NCBI GenBank assembly: GCA_018894105.1
Contig: CM032127.1
Coordinates: forward strand, 7,704,223 to 7,768,222
Reading direction: 5' to 3'
Source of the DNA: Jacaranda mimosifolia
Lineage: Eukaryota > Streptophyta > Magnoliopsida > Lamiales > Bignoniaceae
Length of the DNA: 64,000 bases
Every line of letters begins with the position of its first letter. Within the stretch, counting starts at the first letter, position 1. The notes under the pieces were generated by a model, which saw only the letters and a program-made list of their open reading frames with translations, was not told where the DNA came from and did no database searches. Positions 1-11,048 of this stretch are shown here, in pieces. A program made the translations under genes and the position numbers.

Positions 1-344
1 GTAAAAATTTAATCAATTAATTTTAATTGTATCTTTAGATAAAGTAAATTAAATTTAATTCTATAAATCTAAATAATTAATTCTTTATTTAAGACCCAAC
101 AAGAAAGGTTAATTTTTTAAATTTTTTAAAATTCACAAATGAATATTGAAAATTAATTACAACTAATATTAAGTAATTATATTTTTAGATTTAGATTCTT
201 TAAAAAATAATTAATAAAAATTATATATATTTATATAATGATAAGTTGGGGGGCAATGTCCCCCGACCCCCTTGGGAAAATGCGAAAGTCAGATGCTATA
301 ATGCACCTACATTTCAAAAAATAATTTGCATTGAGCCACGTCCA
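1..344. other. AT-rich gene-free stretch with a short GC hairpin
   Basis: No coding potential is visible. The only distinctive element is a small G/C palindrome near 246-275, where a run of six G is followed by CAATG, then runs of C, followed by a second C run. It could be the eroded end of a transposon, but no partner end was found. Confidence 0.5.
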
Positions 345-648
345 GTATGATATGCCTCAAACACATGTTGAATACACCACTTGGTGTATTCATAAATTAA
401 ACAAAATATATAAGTGTTAAATAGAATGAATTAGGTAAAATTTAAATTTTTCTAAAGTTACTTGCAAAAAAATGTTGCCTTATTAATTCAACTTCATTCT
501 TTTTTTTATATTTTTTATAAAAGTAAAATTTTCTTGGTTTCCAACTATACAGAATACAAGTCAAATTAATAGAATTCAAACACAATAATAATATGAACTT
601 CCTTTTTTCATTTTTTATGCACAATCTCATTTTTCAATTTATCAGCCA
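345..648. repeat. Direct repeat copy 1 flanking a copia fragment
   Basis: This stretch is nearly identical to 1674-1977: both run from a TATGA-ATG block and an ACACCACTTGG-GTATTC palindrome to a shared end TTTTTCAATTTA-CAGCCA. The two copies enclose a decayed copia 3' end and LTR. It is AT-rich and non-coding. Confidence 0.8.
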
Positions 649-654
649 GAGTGC

Positions 655-866
655 CATACACTTGTTAAAAAATCAAGCGTTTCATAAAAGAACAAAGCAC
701 ATAGACATAAGATATCACTTTTGTCCGGGATATGGTGTCTCAAGGTGTGATTTTGGTTGACAAGATTGGGACTAAGGATAATCCGATAGACATGTTGACC
801 AAAGCTGTTCCAGGAATCAAATTCGAGCATTGCTTAGATTTGGTTAATGTTTGCAGACTCAGATGA
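655..866 (+). pseudogene. C-terminal remnant of Ty1/copia polyprotein (RNase H end)
   Basis: The plus strand encodes the typical end of a copia polyprotein: a KNQAFHKRTKHIDIRYHF block, then after a one-base shift in a T run near 719-722 the DNP-DMLTK and KFEHCLDL motifs, ending at TGA 864-866. In intact elements this is the last part of RNase H in the RT-RH region. Everything upstream (gag, protease, integrase, RT core) is missing, so it cannot support transposition. A purine-rich tract at about 921-931 and an LTR follow in the expected order. Confidence 0.85.
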
Positions 867-932
867 CAGGCCTTTTTGGGGGCACGGACAAAGAAAAAGG
901 ATGATGAATTTCAAGTCAAGGTAGAGAATTAT

Positions 933-1659
933 TGATTTTGCCTTCAAATTTAGGCCAAATCGACGAAAACTGAAAGAGGAACAGAGCAAAGTGGTCGAAA
1001 TGGGTATGCTGAGGCATGCAACGATACAAGAGCAGGGCGACGTGAGCTCGGGCGCAAAGTTGTGCGCGCCTGGGCGCAGACGATATTCGAACCGCACACC
1101 TCGGTGCAAGTATGCTGCACTAGGGCGCACGGCATGCTGGAAGGCCATGCCCGGGCACCCGAGGCGAGAATTCTCGCCCAGGCAGATAGCAAGGCCGCGC
1201 CAGGGTGCAACATCCATGTGCCCTAGCACAACACATTTTGGAATCCCATGCCCTTGTGCAAGATGGTTGCGCTAGGGCGGCTGCAACTTAGCAAAACAGG
1301 ATACGCTTGAGCAGAAACAAGGGTATCGCATGCTCTGACATACGACGCAGGCCCACAGGCTTTGGGTATTTATTTGGAGTTTTCTTTCTGGACAACTTAT
1401 CACGGACATAACACGAGGGTTTTTTTACTGCTTTTGAGTCTCAAGATGGAGTTTAGAATGAAGCTGTTAGGTATTCTCGTGAAATTTGTGGGATTCAAGT
1501 TTTTAATTGTGACTTGATTTGAAATCAATAAAATTCCTTTTCTTTATCGGGTGGATTAGGTATATTGAAGAATCACGTTATATCTTATTATCACTTTACA
1601 TTAAATTACTTTATTAATTATTTTATAGTTTTAACAATAGATCTTCCTGAGTTTCAACA
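933..1659 (+). mobile_element. Copia LTR downstream of the polyprotein remnant
   Basis: The sequence after the purine tract starts TGATTTTGCC and ends GTTTCAACA, giving TG and CA termini. The interior is GC-richer than its surroundings (about 1030-1270) and holds a TATTTATTTGG motif near 1366 that could be a TATA region. The 5' partner LTR is not in the window. Boundaries are inferred from the tract position and the termini only. Confidence 0.55.
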
Positions 1660-1673
1660 GAACACAGTGTCAA

Positions 1674-1977
1674 ATATGACATGTCCCAAACACATTTTGG
1701 ATACACCACTTGGCGTATTCATAAATTAAACAAAATATATAAGTGCCAAATAGAATGAATTAAGTAAAATTTAAATTTTTCTAAAGTTACTTGCAAAACA
1801 ATGTTGCCTCACTAATTCAAAATCATTATTTTTTTATATTTTTTATAAAAGTAAAATTTTCTTGGTTTCCAACTATACAGAATACAAGTCATATAAACAG
1901 AATTCAAACACAATAATAACATGAACTTCCTTTTTTTAATTTTTTATGCACAATCTCATTTTTCAATTTACCAGCCA
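1674..1977. repeat. Direct repeat copy 2 flanking a copia fragment
   Basis: This is the second copy of the 300-bp unit at 345-648, with scattered substitutions. The copia fragment between them either inserted into one unit of a tandem duplication or was copied in during repair. Confidence 0.8.
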
Positions 1978-2480
1978 CATTATTTGTGTGTGTGTGTGCA
2001 TTATACTTTTATAATAAAAAAGACGATCAAATATACCGATTAGTATCCATATTGAATTTGTATTGTATTTTAAAGATTTTGTGTCGTCATTCCGTATCTG
2101 TGCATAGGCTAAATCGTACGTAACCTCGACACAAAAATTTATTTCTATCATTTTCATTTGAACATTTTTTGTTTTTTTTGTGCATATTTTGTAACTATAT
2201 ATTTCGTGCCATAGCTGAGCACGTAAGGGTTATTGAGACCGTTGACCTACTGATGAACACTTTATATTTAATAGTCTACCACAGTATTTGAATTATTATC
2301 TTAATTGCCTTAAAAATATTTTGTTTCTAAAATATTGAAATGTAAATGCAATTTATATACCTCCTTAAAGTTCAACCAGCATTAATATACCTACTTCTTT
2401 AGCGGATTCTCACCAAATGGAAAAAGGTACTTGTTATAGGTAGGAGTTTTATTTTTCTCCTCTATTTTTCTCATCGCTAC
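1978..2480. other. Gene-free AT-rich spacer
   Basis: A short TG repeat lies at about 1986-1999. No supported gene, RNA or transposon end was seen. Confidence 0.5.
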
Positions 2481-2488
2481 TTTCCTTT

Positions 2489-3545
2489 TCTTTATTTTTA
2501 TTTTTCCACCAACAACCTCGCAAGTCAGTGCTACAACCCCTTCCTCACATGGCAACTCTCTTCCCACCGCCCACCCTAAATTACGGATCTATTTGACTCA
2601 CAAAGGCACAGCCAGGTTGGCATGTGGCATGTGGCATGTGGCATGATAATGGGGCAGTTTTAGAGCGGGTTTAGCTCCACTTGTGTCACCCCCAAGAAAA
2701 CATCACTGTTGATTATTTTGCTATAATTATTTGTAAACAACCAATAACTAACTTGAATTGCAGTTAATTATGTAAAAAATTGTTTATGAAATTATCCATA
2801 TCATTTGTAAAACGCAAGGGATTTATGAACTAACTTGATATTTTTACTTGTTTTATTCCTTCTTTCTAATTGTTTCTTCTCCAATTATTTATTTATTTAA
2901 TTTTTATTTCTTTTATTTTATCTTAATTTTTTTACTTATACTAAAAAAATTATTAAAATTATTTAAAAATTATCATAATATATAAATATTTTATATTATA
3001 AAAATTTTAGCACTCATATAGAATTGATCAAAATTACTCGTTAATTTTATTACCATCAAAATAGAAGGATAGAAGAGACGATCCACAACTTCTAATTTAC
3101 ATATTGTAGTAGTAGTAGTATTTGTTGTTGTTGTTATTATTATAAAGCAATAAATTTCATTTGAATTACGCCATTATGAACTTAAAGAAATCGAAGTGCT
3201 AGAAAACTAGCTGGTACGAAGCTCTATTATTGTCATTCTTTTCATATTTTTAATTATATGCTTAAAATATTTTTATTTTTATTTTTAATTTTCATCAATG
3301 CAATATTTACAATAACTATCATTTATATCGCATCTATTTTATGTTATATTATTACAATTTCATCATATCAATCTTTTTATCTAAATTAATGTATAAATTT
3401 AATTAAATATATTGAAAAAAAATTTATTATTATTAGATAAAAATAAATAAATAAATATTTAATTTATAAATATTGTAAAAATTTTATCATATACATAGAA
3501 CGTGTCAAAATTAAATTACCAGCTATTATTATATATTTCACCAGT
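2489..3545 (+). repeat. Duplicated 5' flank of the membrane-protein locus
   Basis: This segment matches 20303-20890 and, after the copia insertion there, 23181-23236. Shared landmarks include TTTTTCCACCAACAACCTC, the AATTACGGATCTATTTGACTC block and GGCATGTGG. In this copy GGCATGTGG-type units are expanded to three (about 2618-2642). Trinucleotide runs (AGT, TGT) occur at 3107-3135. At about 3545 the flank jumps straight into the 3' third of the coding region, so promoter and first two thirds of the gene have been lost. Confidence 0.8.
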
Positions 3546-3750
3546 TTCATGGAGCAGGTAAAGCTGCATCGAAAGATGCACTCGATCCGGACTGGCCGGA
3601 AACAGAACGACGGCCGCTCAGCAGAGTTTTGCTAAGGCTTTCGCGTCTGTGCGGTGACAACGGTACGCTTACGTTGGGGCAGTGCATTCTGCCTTGTTAT
3701 TCTTCAATTTGTTCGTCTTGTATGCGCTTTTGCCGATTCCCCGATTCTGA
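3546..3750 (+). pseudogene. Truncated copy of the 23.5-kb membrane-protein gene
   Basis: The copy aligns with residues 99-171 of the gene at 23515-24030, starting at the F-M-E-Q-V-K-L-H block. The 5' part is deleted. About 17 bp are missing from the GC-rich alanine stretch, which shifts the frame, and TGT for the conserved cysteine is TGA at 3655-3657. The last membrane span and IPRF-stop are still readable. The similarity continues into the 3' flank, so this is a genomic duplication and not a retrocopy. Confidence 0.9.
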
Positions 3751-3835
3751 TGATCAGTTTGAAGGTGGATTCCGGCCCGCAGTTCCAATTTGAACTAGAA
3801 TTTCCACTATCAGATGACTTACATGTTCTATTAAA

Positions 3836-4085
3836 CAATAAATCTTGTCGCTTTTACTTCTCCCAGTTAATTCTGGATGCTTATTGATTTTAAGAGTGCT
3901 CCAATCTTAATCATGTAGTCTTGGGGATTGGTCTTCAAATAATTTTGAAGAAAGTGGCTAAAACTAGAGGTTAATGAGCCTCGAGCAACCATATCTTCGG
4001 CTGGTTTAGCATAAATTTATCAATGGCGAAATTTACTCATGCAAATTGACTATTAATGCATACAAAAGATAGAGAAATAATTTTA
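3836..4085. repeat. Duplicated 3' flank of the membrane-protein locus
   Basis: This is similar to 25384-25625; both contain GATGCTTATTGATTTTAAGAG, CTTGGGGATT and ACCATATCTTCGGCT. A shorter, more diverged version lies at 35640-36010. It carries no coding potential. Confidence 0.8.
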
Positions 4086-4346
4086 TAAAAAAATATTTAA
4101 TACATATATCATATATTCATAAAATAGAATAGAAGATGGAAGAGAAAATGGAGTGGAAGATTTAAAGAGAGAAGTAAGTTCTAGCTCAAAAGATTCCAAG
4201 GAACAATCAAATACGGACAAGCATGGCTGGAGGTATTTTTCTAGTTAATTTCTTATATTTTAATTATAAATTGAAAAAGAAAAAGTTGGGGCTAAAAGTC
4301 GGCAAAAATTGATGTCCTCTGGTATGAGGAAAGTTTATGCAACGGT

Positions 4347-7300
4347 CACTACAACAAAAGTGTTATTTGATGACATTTAGTTAGTGGCATTTTATATTTT
4401 AATGCCATAAAAAATATAATATAGTGATAGTTGTACAAAATGCCACAATAATATAACATTTAGTGGCATTTTATTAATAAAAGACAAATAAAATTACGAC
4501 ACTTGATTGAAGATGTCAGCATACATATAATTTAAAGACATGTATGTAGTGCCACTTTGTTCTTGAGAAAGAATGGCACTTATATTTGCTTTTAGTGTCA
4601 CTTAAAAAAATGTCAAGAAGTATTAGTGGCATCAACATAATAATAACATTTATAACCTAGTGACACAGAAAAACTGTATAGTGATAGTTATAAAAATGCC
4701 ACTTATAGTTACTTTTAGTGCCACTTAAAAAAATGTCATGAAGTATTAGTGACATGAACTTAATAATGACATTTATAACCTAGTGACATAGAAAAACTGT
4801 ATAGTGATAGTTATAAAAATGCCACTTATAGTTACTTTTAGTGTCACTTAAAAAAATGTCATGAAGTATTAGTGACATTAACTTAATGCTGACATTTGTA
4901 ACCAAATGACAGAGAAAAATTGTATAGTGATAGTTATAAAAATGTTACTATACAATAATATTTAATGGCATTTGTTTAAAAAGTGACACATACAATAGTG
5001 ACATTCAATTAAACATGACAACATAAATATATTTTAAAGGCACTTAGCCAATGTCACTAATTGCTGGACGAGTACTACTACATTTGAAAATATATATATA
5101 TATATACACACACAAAATATTTAGTGAAAATAAGATTATTTTATTTTATATTTAGTCAAACTTCACTTGGACTAAATTTAAAATTGACCCAAACCGAAAG
5201 CAAGTTCAATTCCAAAATGCCAAATGGGTCATTCCCGTGGGCCACATGTAATTCACCTAATGGGTATTGGAAGCATACAAAAGGTAATTTACAACAAGTA
5301 ATTCTTACTTGATTTTGAAAATTATTTGAGGCTAATAAAAAGATTAATTTTTTTGTTAAAAAATCTAAAGCAACGTGCTGGCGATGTGTTAAACTTGTTA
5401 CCATGTTCTTTTTTGGAATTTTCACATACAAATCGAATCTTCCGTTTCCTTTTCCTTTTTTTGTCTTTTGTTAATTTTGTTTATAATTGGAAAATTTAAA
5501 CAATTTGATCATTAAATCTGTGCAACAATGCAAATTACATGCCAACATTCCATTTGATGCTTTCTAAGGCATATTAGTACAAATCAATTAATAAGTATTA
5601 GATCTATCTTTCCTTAAAATTCAACCATCAAGCATGGTAATATGAAAAATTCTCTAAACATTGAGAAATATTAGAGGGAGATCACTCAAATTATTAGAGG
5701 GTGATAAAAAAATTGGAGGGAAAACATTAATCTAGGGCTTTTTAAGAAAATTATGGGGTTTTTGTTTCACCTTCAAACTCATAGTTCATCAGCTATTTTC
5801 TGAAGGTATGGGTATTTCATTTCATAGTTATGTTATTAGTTTTTGTTTTTTTAATTTATTCTTTCCTCCGATGTACTTCAACAAGCTTCAACTATGGTTG
5901 ATTTCAATTAAATTCCAAGGTAAAAAACTTACATCCAACCTCCTTATTCATATTTTATAGAATTAAATGGATCCCTATATAGAATTTCATTTAAATGAGA
6001 ATGCAAGATGTGAACAAGAAACGGAACTGGATATTGATTTTGTTATGAATACAGGTACATATACTTTATATTTTAGATCATTTTTAATTTTAGATTTTGT
6101 TGTTTTATGGATAGCAAATTATTTTTATTTTTGGTTATTTCATTTTACGATTAGCAAATAATTTTATGGTGGATATTTTGATGGAAAGAATTGACAATGA
6201 AATAATTATATATGAATGTTAATTGTGCATGCTATGTTGAAAGAAACAAATAGTTAATAAATTGGTTTATTTTATATATGATGTGAACTGCAAATTATGT
6301 TTGAGGGTTCATGGTTTTTAGTGGGCATTTTAAAATTATATGTAGTGTTAGAAGGGTAGGGGTAATATGGGTGCTACTAGTTAATTTCAAGTATAACTAT
6401 TTGTTAATTAGCCAAATGATTTATTTTATATATGATATTATGCTACTGCTACTTATTCATTTCAAGTATAACTTCTATTAATTTCAATGAAAACAAAATC
6501 ATACTGCCACTACTGTTTCACTTCACTTCACATATTTGTAATGTGATAACAAAAATTTGCTGGAAACCTAGTACTATTGTTTTCTTGCGTTGCTTGCTCC
6601 CTTATATTGCGTTATATTACCACAAATTGTATATGATAATGATTAATTTTTTATATTGTTTGTCGTATTTGTGCAGATTTTGAAGGATCTAGATGCTCGG
6701 CTTTATGAATGATTCAAATGCTTTTAGAAGATATATCACTTCAAGTCTTAGATTCTAACCTTTATTATTGATTTAGATGCTCTCTAGAAATTTGTAAACA
6801 TACATTAGTATTCTATCTTTTTGATAGAGCTACTTATAATTTTGTTTGTTTACTCATTTGGAACATGGGTTTGATAAGTGATGGTTCTAAGAAGGTAATT
6901 TTTATTTATATGAAGCAAAATCAATTATTATGATGGTTTATTTTAAATATTTGCCTATAACTAGATTGATGCGATTAGTGATTAAACTGAATAATATAAG
7001 ATTCTAATGTACATTTATATTTATGATTATGGTGACACATTAAAATGTCAAATTAATGATTTATATGGTATTTTGAAATGTTGATTAAAAATTCTTTTAT
7101 GACATTTGTAAGGTAACTATATTAAAAAAAATGACAAGTTGAAGTGTCACGAAAAGTACTTTTTTATGACATTTTTAAATGCAATAATTTATATATGTTG
7201 TGTTATTTTAAAGTGCCAACAAAATTAAATTTTATATCATTTTAAGATGCCATTAATGTACTATTTTGTGGCATATTAATGTGTCATTTAAAAAATCTTT

Positions 7301-7742
7301 TTGTGACATTTTAATACATCATTTACTATAGTTATGGTGGCATGAGAATATGTCACTAAAAGGAACTTTTTATGACATTTTAATGTGTTATTTATTACAT
7401 TTTTTATGGCATGTTATAATGCCATTTCATAAATTTTTTGTGGCATTTTAATATGTTACTATGTGTGAATCTTGTGACATGTTATCTTATCATTTTTAAA
7501 ATAAATTGTGGCATTTAAATATGTCAGTTAATGCATTTCTTGTGACATTGCAATATGTCATTTATTCTATTTCTTGTTGCATTTTCTTAATGCCACAAAA
7601 GGGTAAAATAGTTGCATTTTTACCTTTAGCTACACCTACCTAGATGGCACTTTTTAAAAGTGCCATTATATGTAAAAATGTCACTATAATACTATATAAG
7701 TGGCACTTTGTAATGTCATTAATGTACCATTTTGTTGTAGTG
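4347..7742. mobile_element. Non-autonomous CACTA (En/Spm) DNA transposon, complete
   Basis: The element begins CACTACAACAAAAGTG and ends with the inverted counterpart ATTTTGTTGTAGTG. It is flanked on both sides by GGT, the 3-bp target duplication of this superfamily. Both subterminal regions (about 4370-5060 and 7020-7740) are dense in short repeats around AGTGGCATT, TGCCACT and GTGACATTT in both orientations, as expected of transposase-binding arrays. At about 3.4 kb it is too short for a transposase, and none is readable. A small open stretch starting at 5967 (MDPYIEF...) ends at a possible GT donor near 6055 and could be a leftover first exon; this is speculative. Confidence 0.93.
5091..5114. 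repeat. TA/CA microsatellite
   Basis: An alternating TA run passes into a CA run inside the CACTA element. Confidence 0.8.
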
Positions 7743-8996
7743 GGTCCATGGTTCTAAGCCCCAATGCATGGTGTTGTTTGAATATATGATTTATTGCACT
7801 CAGAGTTTAGATATTAAAAGAAGGCGTTTTTCTCATTTTTAGAAGCATCAGAATAGGATATAAATTTTTTTTAGAAAATCTAAATATGAATCTAAATATT
7901 TTTCGACATATTTAGAAATTTTCAAAATATCTCCACCTTTTTAGAATTAGAAAGGTACAAATGTGCAATGCACGTGACTTGTTATTTTTTTAAAACCTTT
8001 ATTGTTCTATAAATTGTAACACCCCTAGAAATTCCAATCTAATATGAGAATATTGCCTTTAATTTTAGTTTTCTTTTATTTTGCATGAATTTTAATTTAT
8101 TTTGTATTTTAAAAGTTTTTGGGTTCAATTCGTAATTATTGAAAATTTGATTGAACAAAACTTGGAAACTTTAGGATTTGCATGGCTAATACTTTAGGTC
8201 AAAGGGGAACTAAGTCATATTTATTAGCTTTTGGGCTTAATTGAAGATTGGTCAAAAGTTGTGGGCTAATTTGTGATTAAAAGAAAAGGGCTTATAATAA
8301 ACAGGAAGAATTTCATTTTTCCTCCCCATTTCACCCACGGTTCCTCTTTTCTTCCCCATTGGCAATTTTCACCGGTGAACACCAGATAGCCAAACCAATC
8401 CAAGCACCTTTTTTCCCCTTGACCTTAGCTTCACATCCATACCACATGCACCCACAAACTCGGATAGGCCACCGAAAAACGTGAAGGCCGAAATGCAACC
8501 AAGGAGCTTGGTTGGTTTCCACTTTCCGTCGACCTTTTGCAGTGGACGAAGGGTGTTCTGGGATAGGTTTAGCTCAAGAAAGCATTTGGTGAGGTTGGTT
8601 TTGGGTTCCAACCACCGGTGACAGCGAAACGAGGGTGACGGACCACAGCGGCTTGAAGAGATGCAGTAGCTTCAAGGCTAAAATTCATTATCTTTCCAAC
8701 AACATTTGGCAAAATTAATTAGACCATTGGAATCTTGGAGCTGAGAGGAGTGTTTTGAGATAGTTTTGGGTATTTTCGGCAGCGGCAGAGCTTGGACAGA
8801 AGCTCCTCCTTATTACGACGATCGTCACGGTACTCTTGGTTCATAGTTTAGAGGTTCCGATAGTTGGATTGGGGGTAAAGGAGTGGATGAACATGCTTAC
8901 ATATATATATATATATATATGTTATATTATGATTTCCTTAAACCTTGTATTATGAAGGATTACATATGGTTGATACATAAATATTCCCATGCATGG

Positions 8997-9778
8997 TGAT
9001 GAGGGTGAAAATTGCTTGCAACAAGGTCTGGTGATGATTTTGGAGGAATCGACCTCTCTAGTCGGTGATCGAACTCTTGAAGTAGTTAGGCTGAGTCCTA
9101 CAATCACGAGAGGCTAGCCGAGGTGCCCTCGGCTAAGGAACTCCGATGCTCAAGTCAGTATGGGATTTGACTAGATATAATAAGCAGTAGAGTGATGGCT
9201 TTTAGTAGAGAATGACATACCTTTACTGGGGCTGGAAAGGGGGGTATTTATAGCCTTTTCCTGGTGAGGGATTTGCCTATATGCCCTTAGTATGCAAAGA
9301 GTGTTCTTGTCCATACATGAGGGGCTTTAAGTCATCTCCTATATTATACTATTCCAGATGTCTGTCTCTCCAAGTTTCATGGACAAAATAGTACACTACA
9401 AGCATGCACCCTGTCTGGTGCGGTAGTATAGGTGGTACTGGGATGGTATGCATATTTAATGCAGAGGTATACTGCTTGTCAAGGCATTTAATGTGGCCAA
9501 GGGAGGCATCTATAGTTACTCAACCTCCCTGGTCGACCACTTGGTCGACGTTGTTACGTGTTGTGATCAGTAGTAAAGGTGGCCGAGTGTTGTGGTTGGA
9601 CGAATCGAGCATCTGGCTCAGGTCGGCGGATTGGTCAAATGGTCGTGGCCTCTGTGAGGGGATGACTTTGTTAATTGGGGTCTGCGACGCGATTGGGCCC
9701 CTAAAGATAAAATGAGCTTGATGCTACATTCTTGGGTCTACAGCTTTTGGGCTGGGCTTCTTGGGCCATCCCATATCA
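8997..9778 (-). mobile_element. Outer (extra) Tat LTR
   Basis: It is similar end to end to the LTRs at 9779-10646 and 16265-17056: the ATTGCTTGCAACAAGGTCTGG block, the GGCTGGAAAGG-TATTTATAGCC block and a final CCCATATCA. It abuts the next LTR with no base between CATATCA and TGAGTGAAA. Confidence 0.9.
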
Positions 9779-10646
9779 TGAGTGAAAATTGCTTGCAACA
9801 AAGTCTGGTGATGATTTTAGAGGAACTGACCTCTCTGGTCGAGTGATCGAACTCCTGAAGTACTTGGGCTAAGTCTTACAATCACGAACAAACATCAGGT
9901 TAGCCGAGGTGTCCTCAGCTATGGTACTCTAACTCTTAAGTTAGTATGGGATTCGACTAAATATGATGAGCAACAAAGTGAAGGCTTTTTGTATAGAATG
10001 GCATATCTTTAGTGGGGCGGGAAAGGGCGTAATTTATAGCCTTCTCTTAGTGAGGAATTTGCCTGATATGCCCTTAGCATGTAAAGAGGGTTCTTGTCTA
10101 TGCATGAGGAACTTTAACTCATCTCACATATTTATACTATTCCAGATGTCTACCTCTCTAGGTTTCATGGATATAATTGTACACTGCAGGCGCGTTCCCT
10201 GTCTGGTGTGACAGTGTGGGTGGTACTAGGGCGGCATGCACCTTTAATGCAGAAGCATGCTGCGTGTCAAGGCATTTAATGCGGCTAAGGGAAGCATCTG
10301 CAGTTAAACCTCCTTGGTCGGCCACCTAGTCAACATTGTTTTGTGTTGGTGATTAGTGGTAGAAGTGGTCGAGCATTGCGGTCGGATAAATCGAGCATCT
10401 GGCTTAGGTCTGCAGATTGGTCGAATGGCCGTGGCCTCTGTGAGGGGTCGACTTAGTCGAATGGGGTCTGCAACGCGGTTAAGGATAAAATGGTATTGAT
10501 GTTGTATTCTTGAGTCTGCAGCTGTGGCCTCTATGAGGGGTCGACTGGGATCTACAACGCGGTTGGGCCCCTAAGGATAAAATGGTCTTCATGTTGTATG
10601 CTTGGGTCTATAGCTTTTCAGCTGGGTTTCTTTGGCTCTCATATCA
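9779..10646 (-). mobile_element. Tat 3' LTR
   Basis: It lies next to the polypurine tract, so it is the 3' LTR of the minus-strand element. Relative to the first copy it lacks about 5 bp at its left end. It is longer near 10500-10600, where the CTCTGTGAGGGGTCGACT-type block is duplicated. Confidence 0.9.
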
Positions 10647-10650
10647 TGAG

Positions 10651-10667
10651 TCCCCCCTTCCCACTTT
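10651..10667 (-). promoter_or_regulatory. Polypurine tract of the Tat element
   Basis: On the minus strand this reads AAAGTGGGAAGGGGGG, directly before ACTCA and the LTR start. It would prime plus-strand DNA synthesis in reverse transcription. Confidence 0.85.
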
Positions 10668-11048
10668 CAAATTCTAAATGAGAAGATTGATGAAAACGAT
10701 TGGGGAGTACTTTGGTGAATGGATACAATAGTTTTTCGAAAAGGGCGTTGAAAATCGACCTGGGTTTGGCTTATTTAATGCGATGGTTACATTGTGCTGG
10801 GCATGGCACCGAACTGCGGTTATGCTATTATTACAACCGCTTGGGTTTCCCGAGCTCGGGTGCCTATAAATAGGCACAATTAAAGTGTCAATTTTTACTT
10901 TTACTTCTTTATGTCTAGTTGAGCTTTGAGCCACTACTTTTTCTGCTATTATTTTGTACCTTATTTCATTGACAATGAGTAAGTCATTTCCTCAGCTTTC
11001 ATTCACGTTCCTCATTTGCTCTAGAAATACTGCATTTATCTGATTCTA

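Noticed and set aside
991..1275. 94-codon GC-rich frame with overlapping frames on the other strand
   Set aside because: It lies inside a copia LTR, is open in several frames at once because of GC content, and has no protein-like motif.
8331..8611. Two overlapping minus-strand frames of 63 and 80 codons
   Set aside because: They are inside the solo gypsy LTR, with no motifs; the same region is non-coding in related LTRs.
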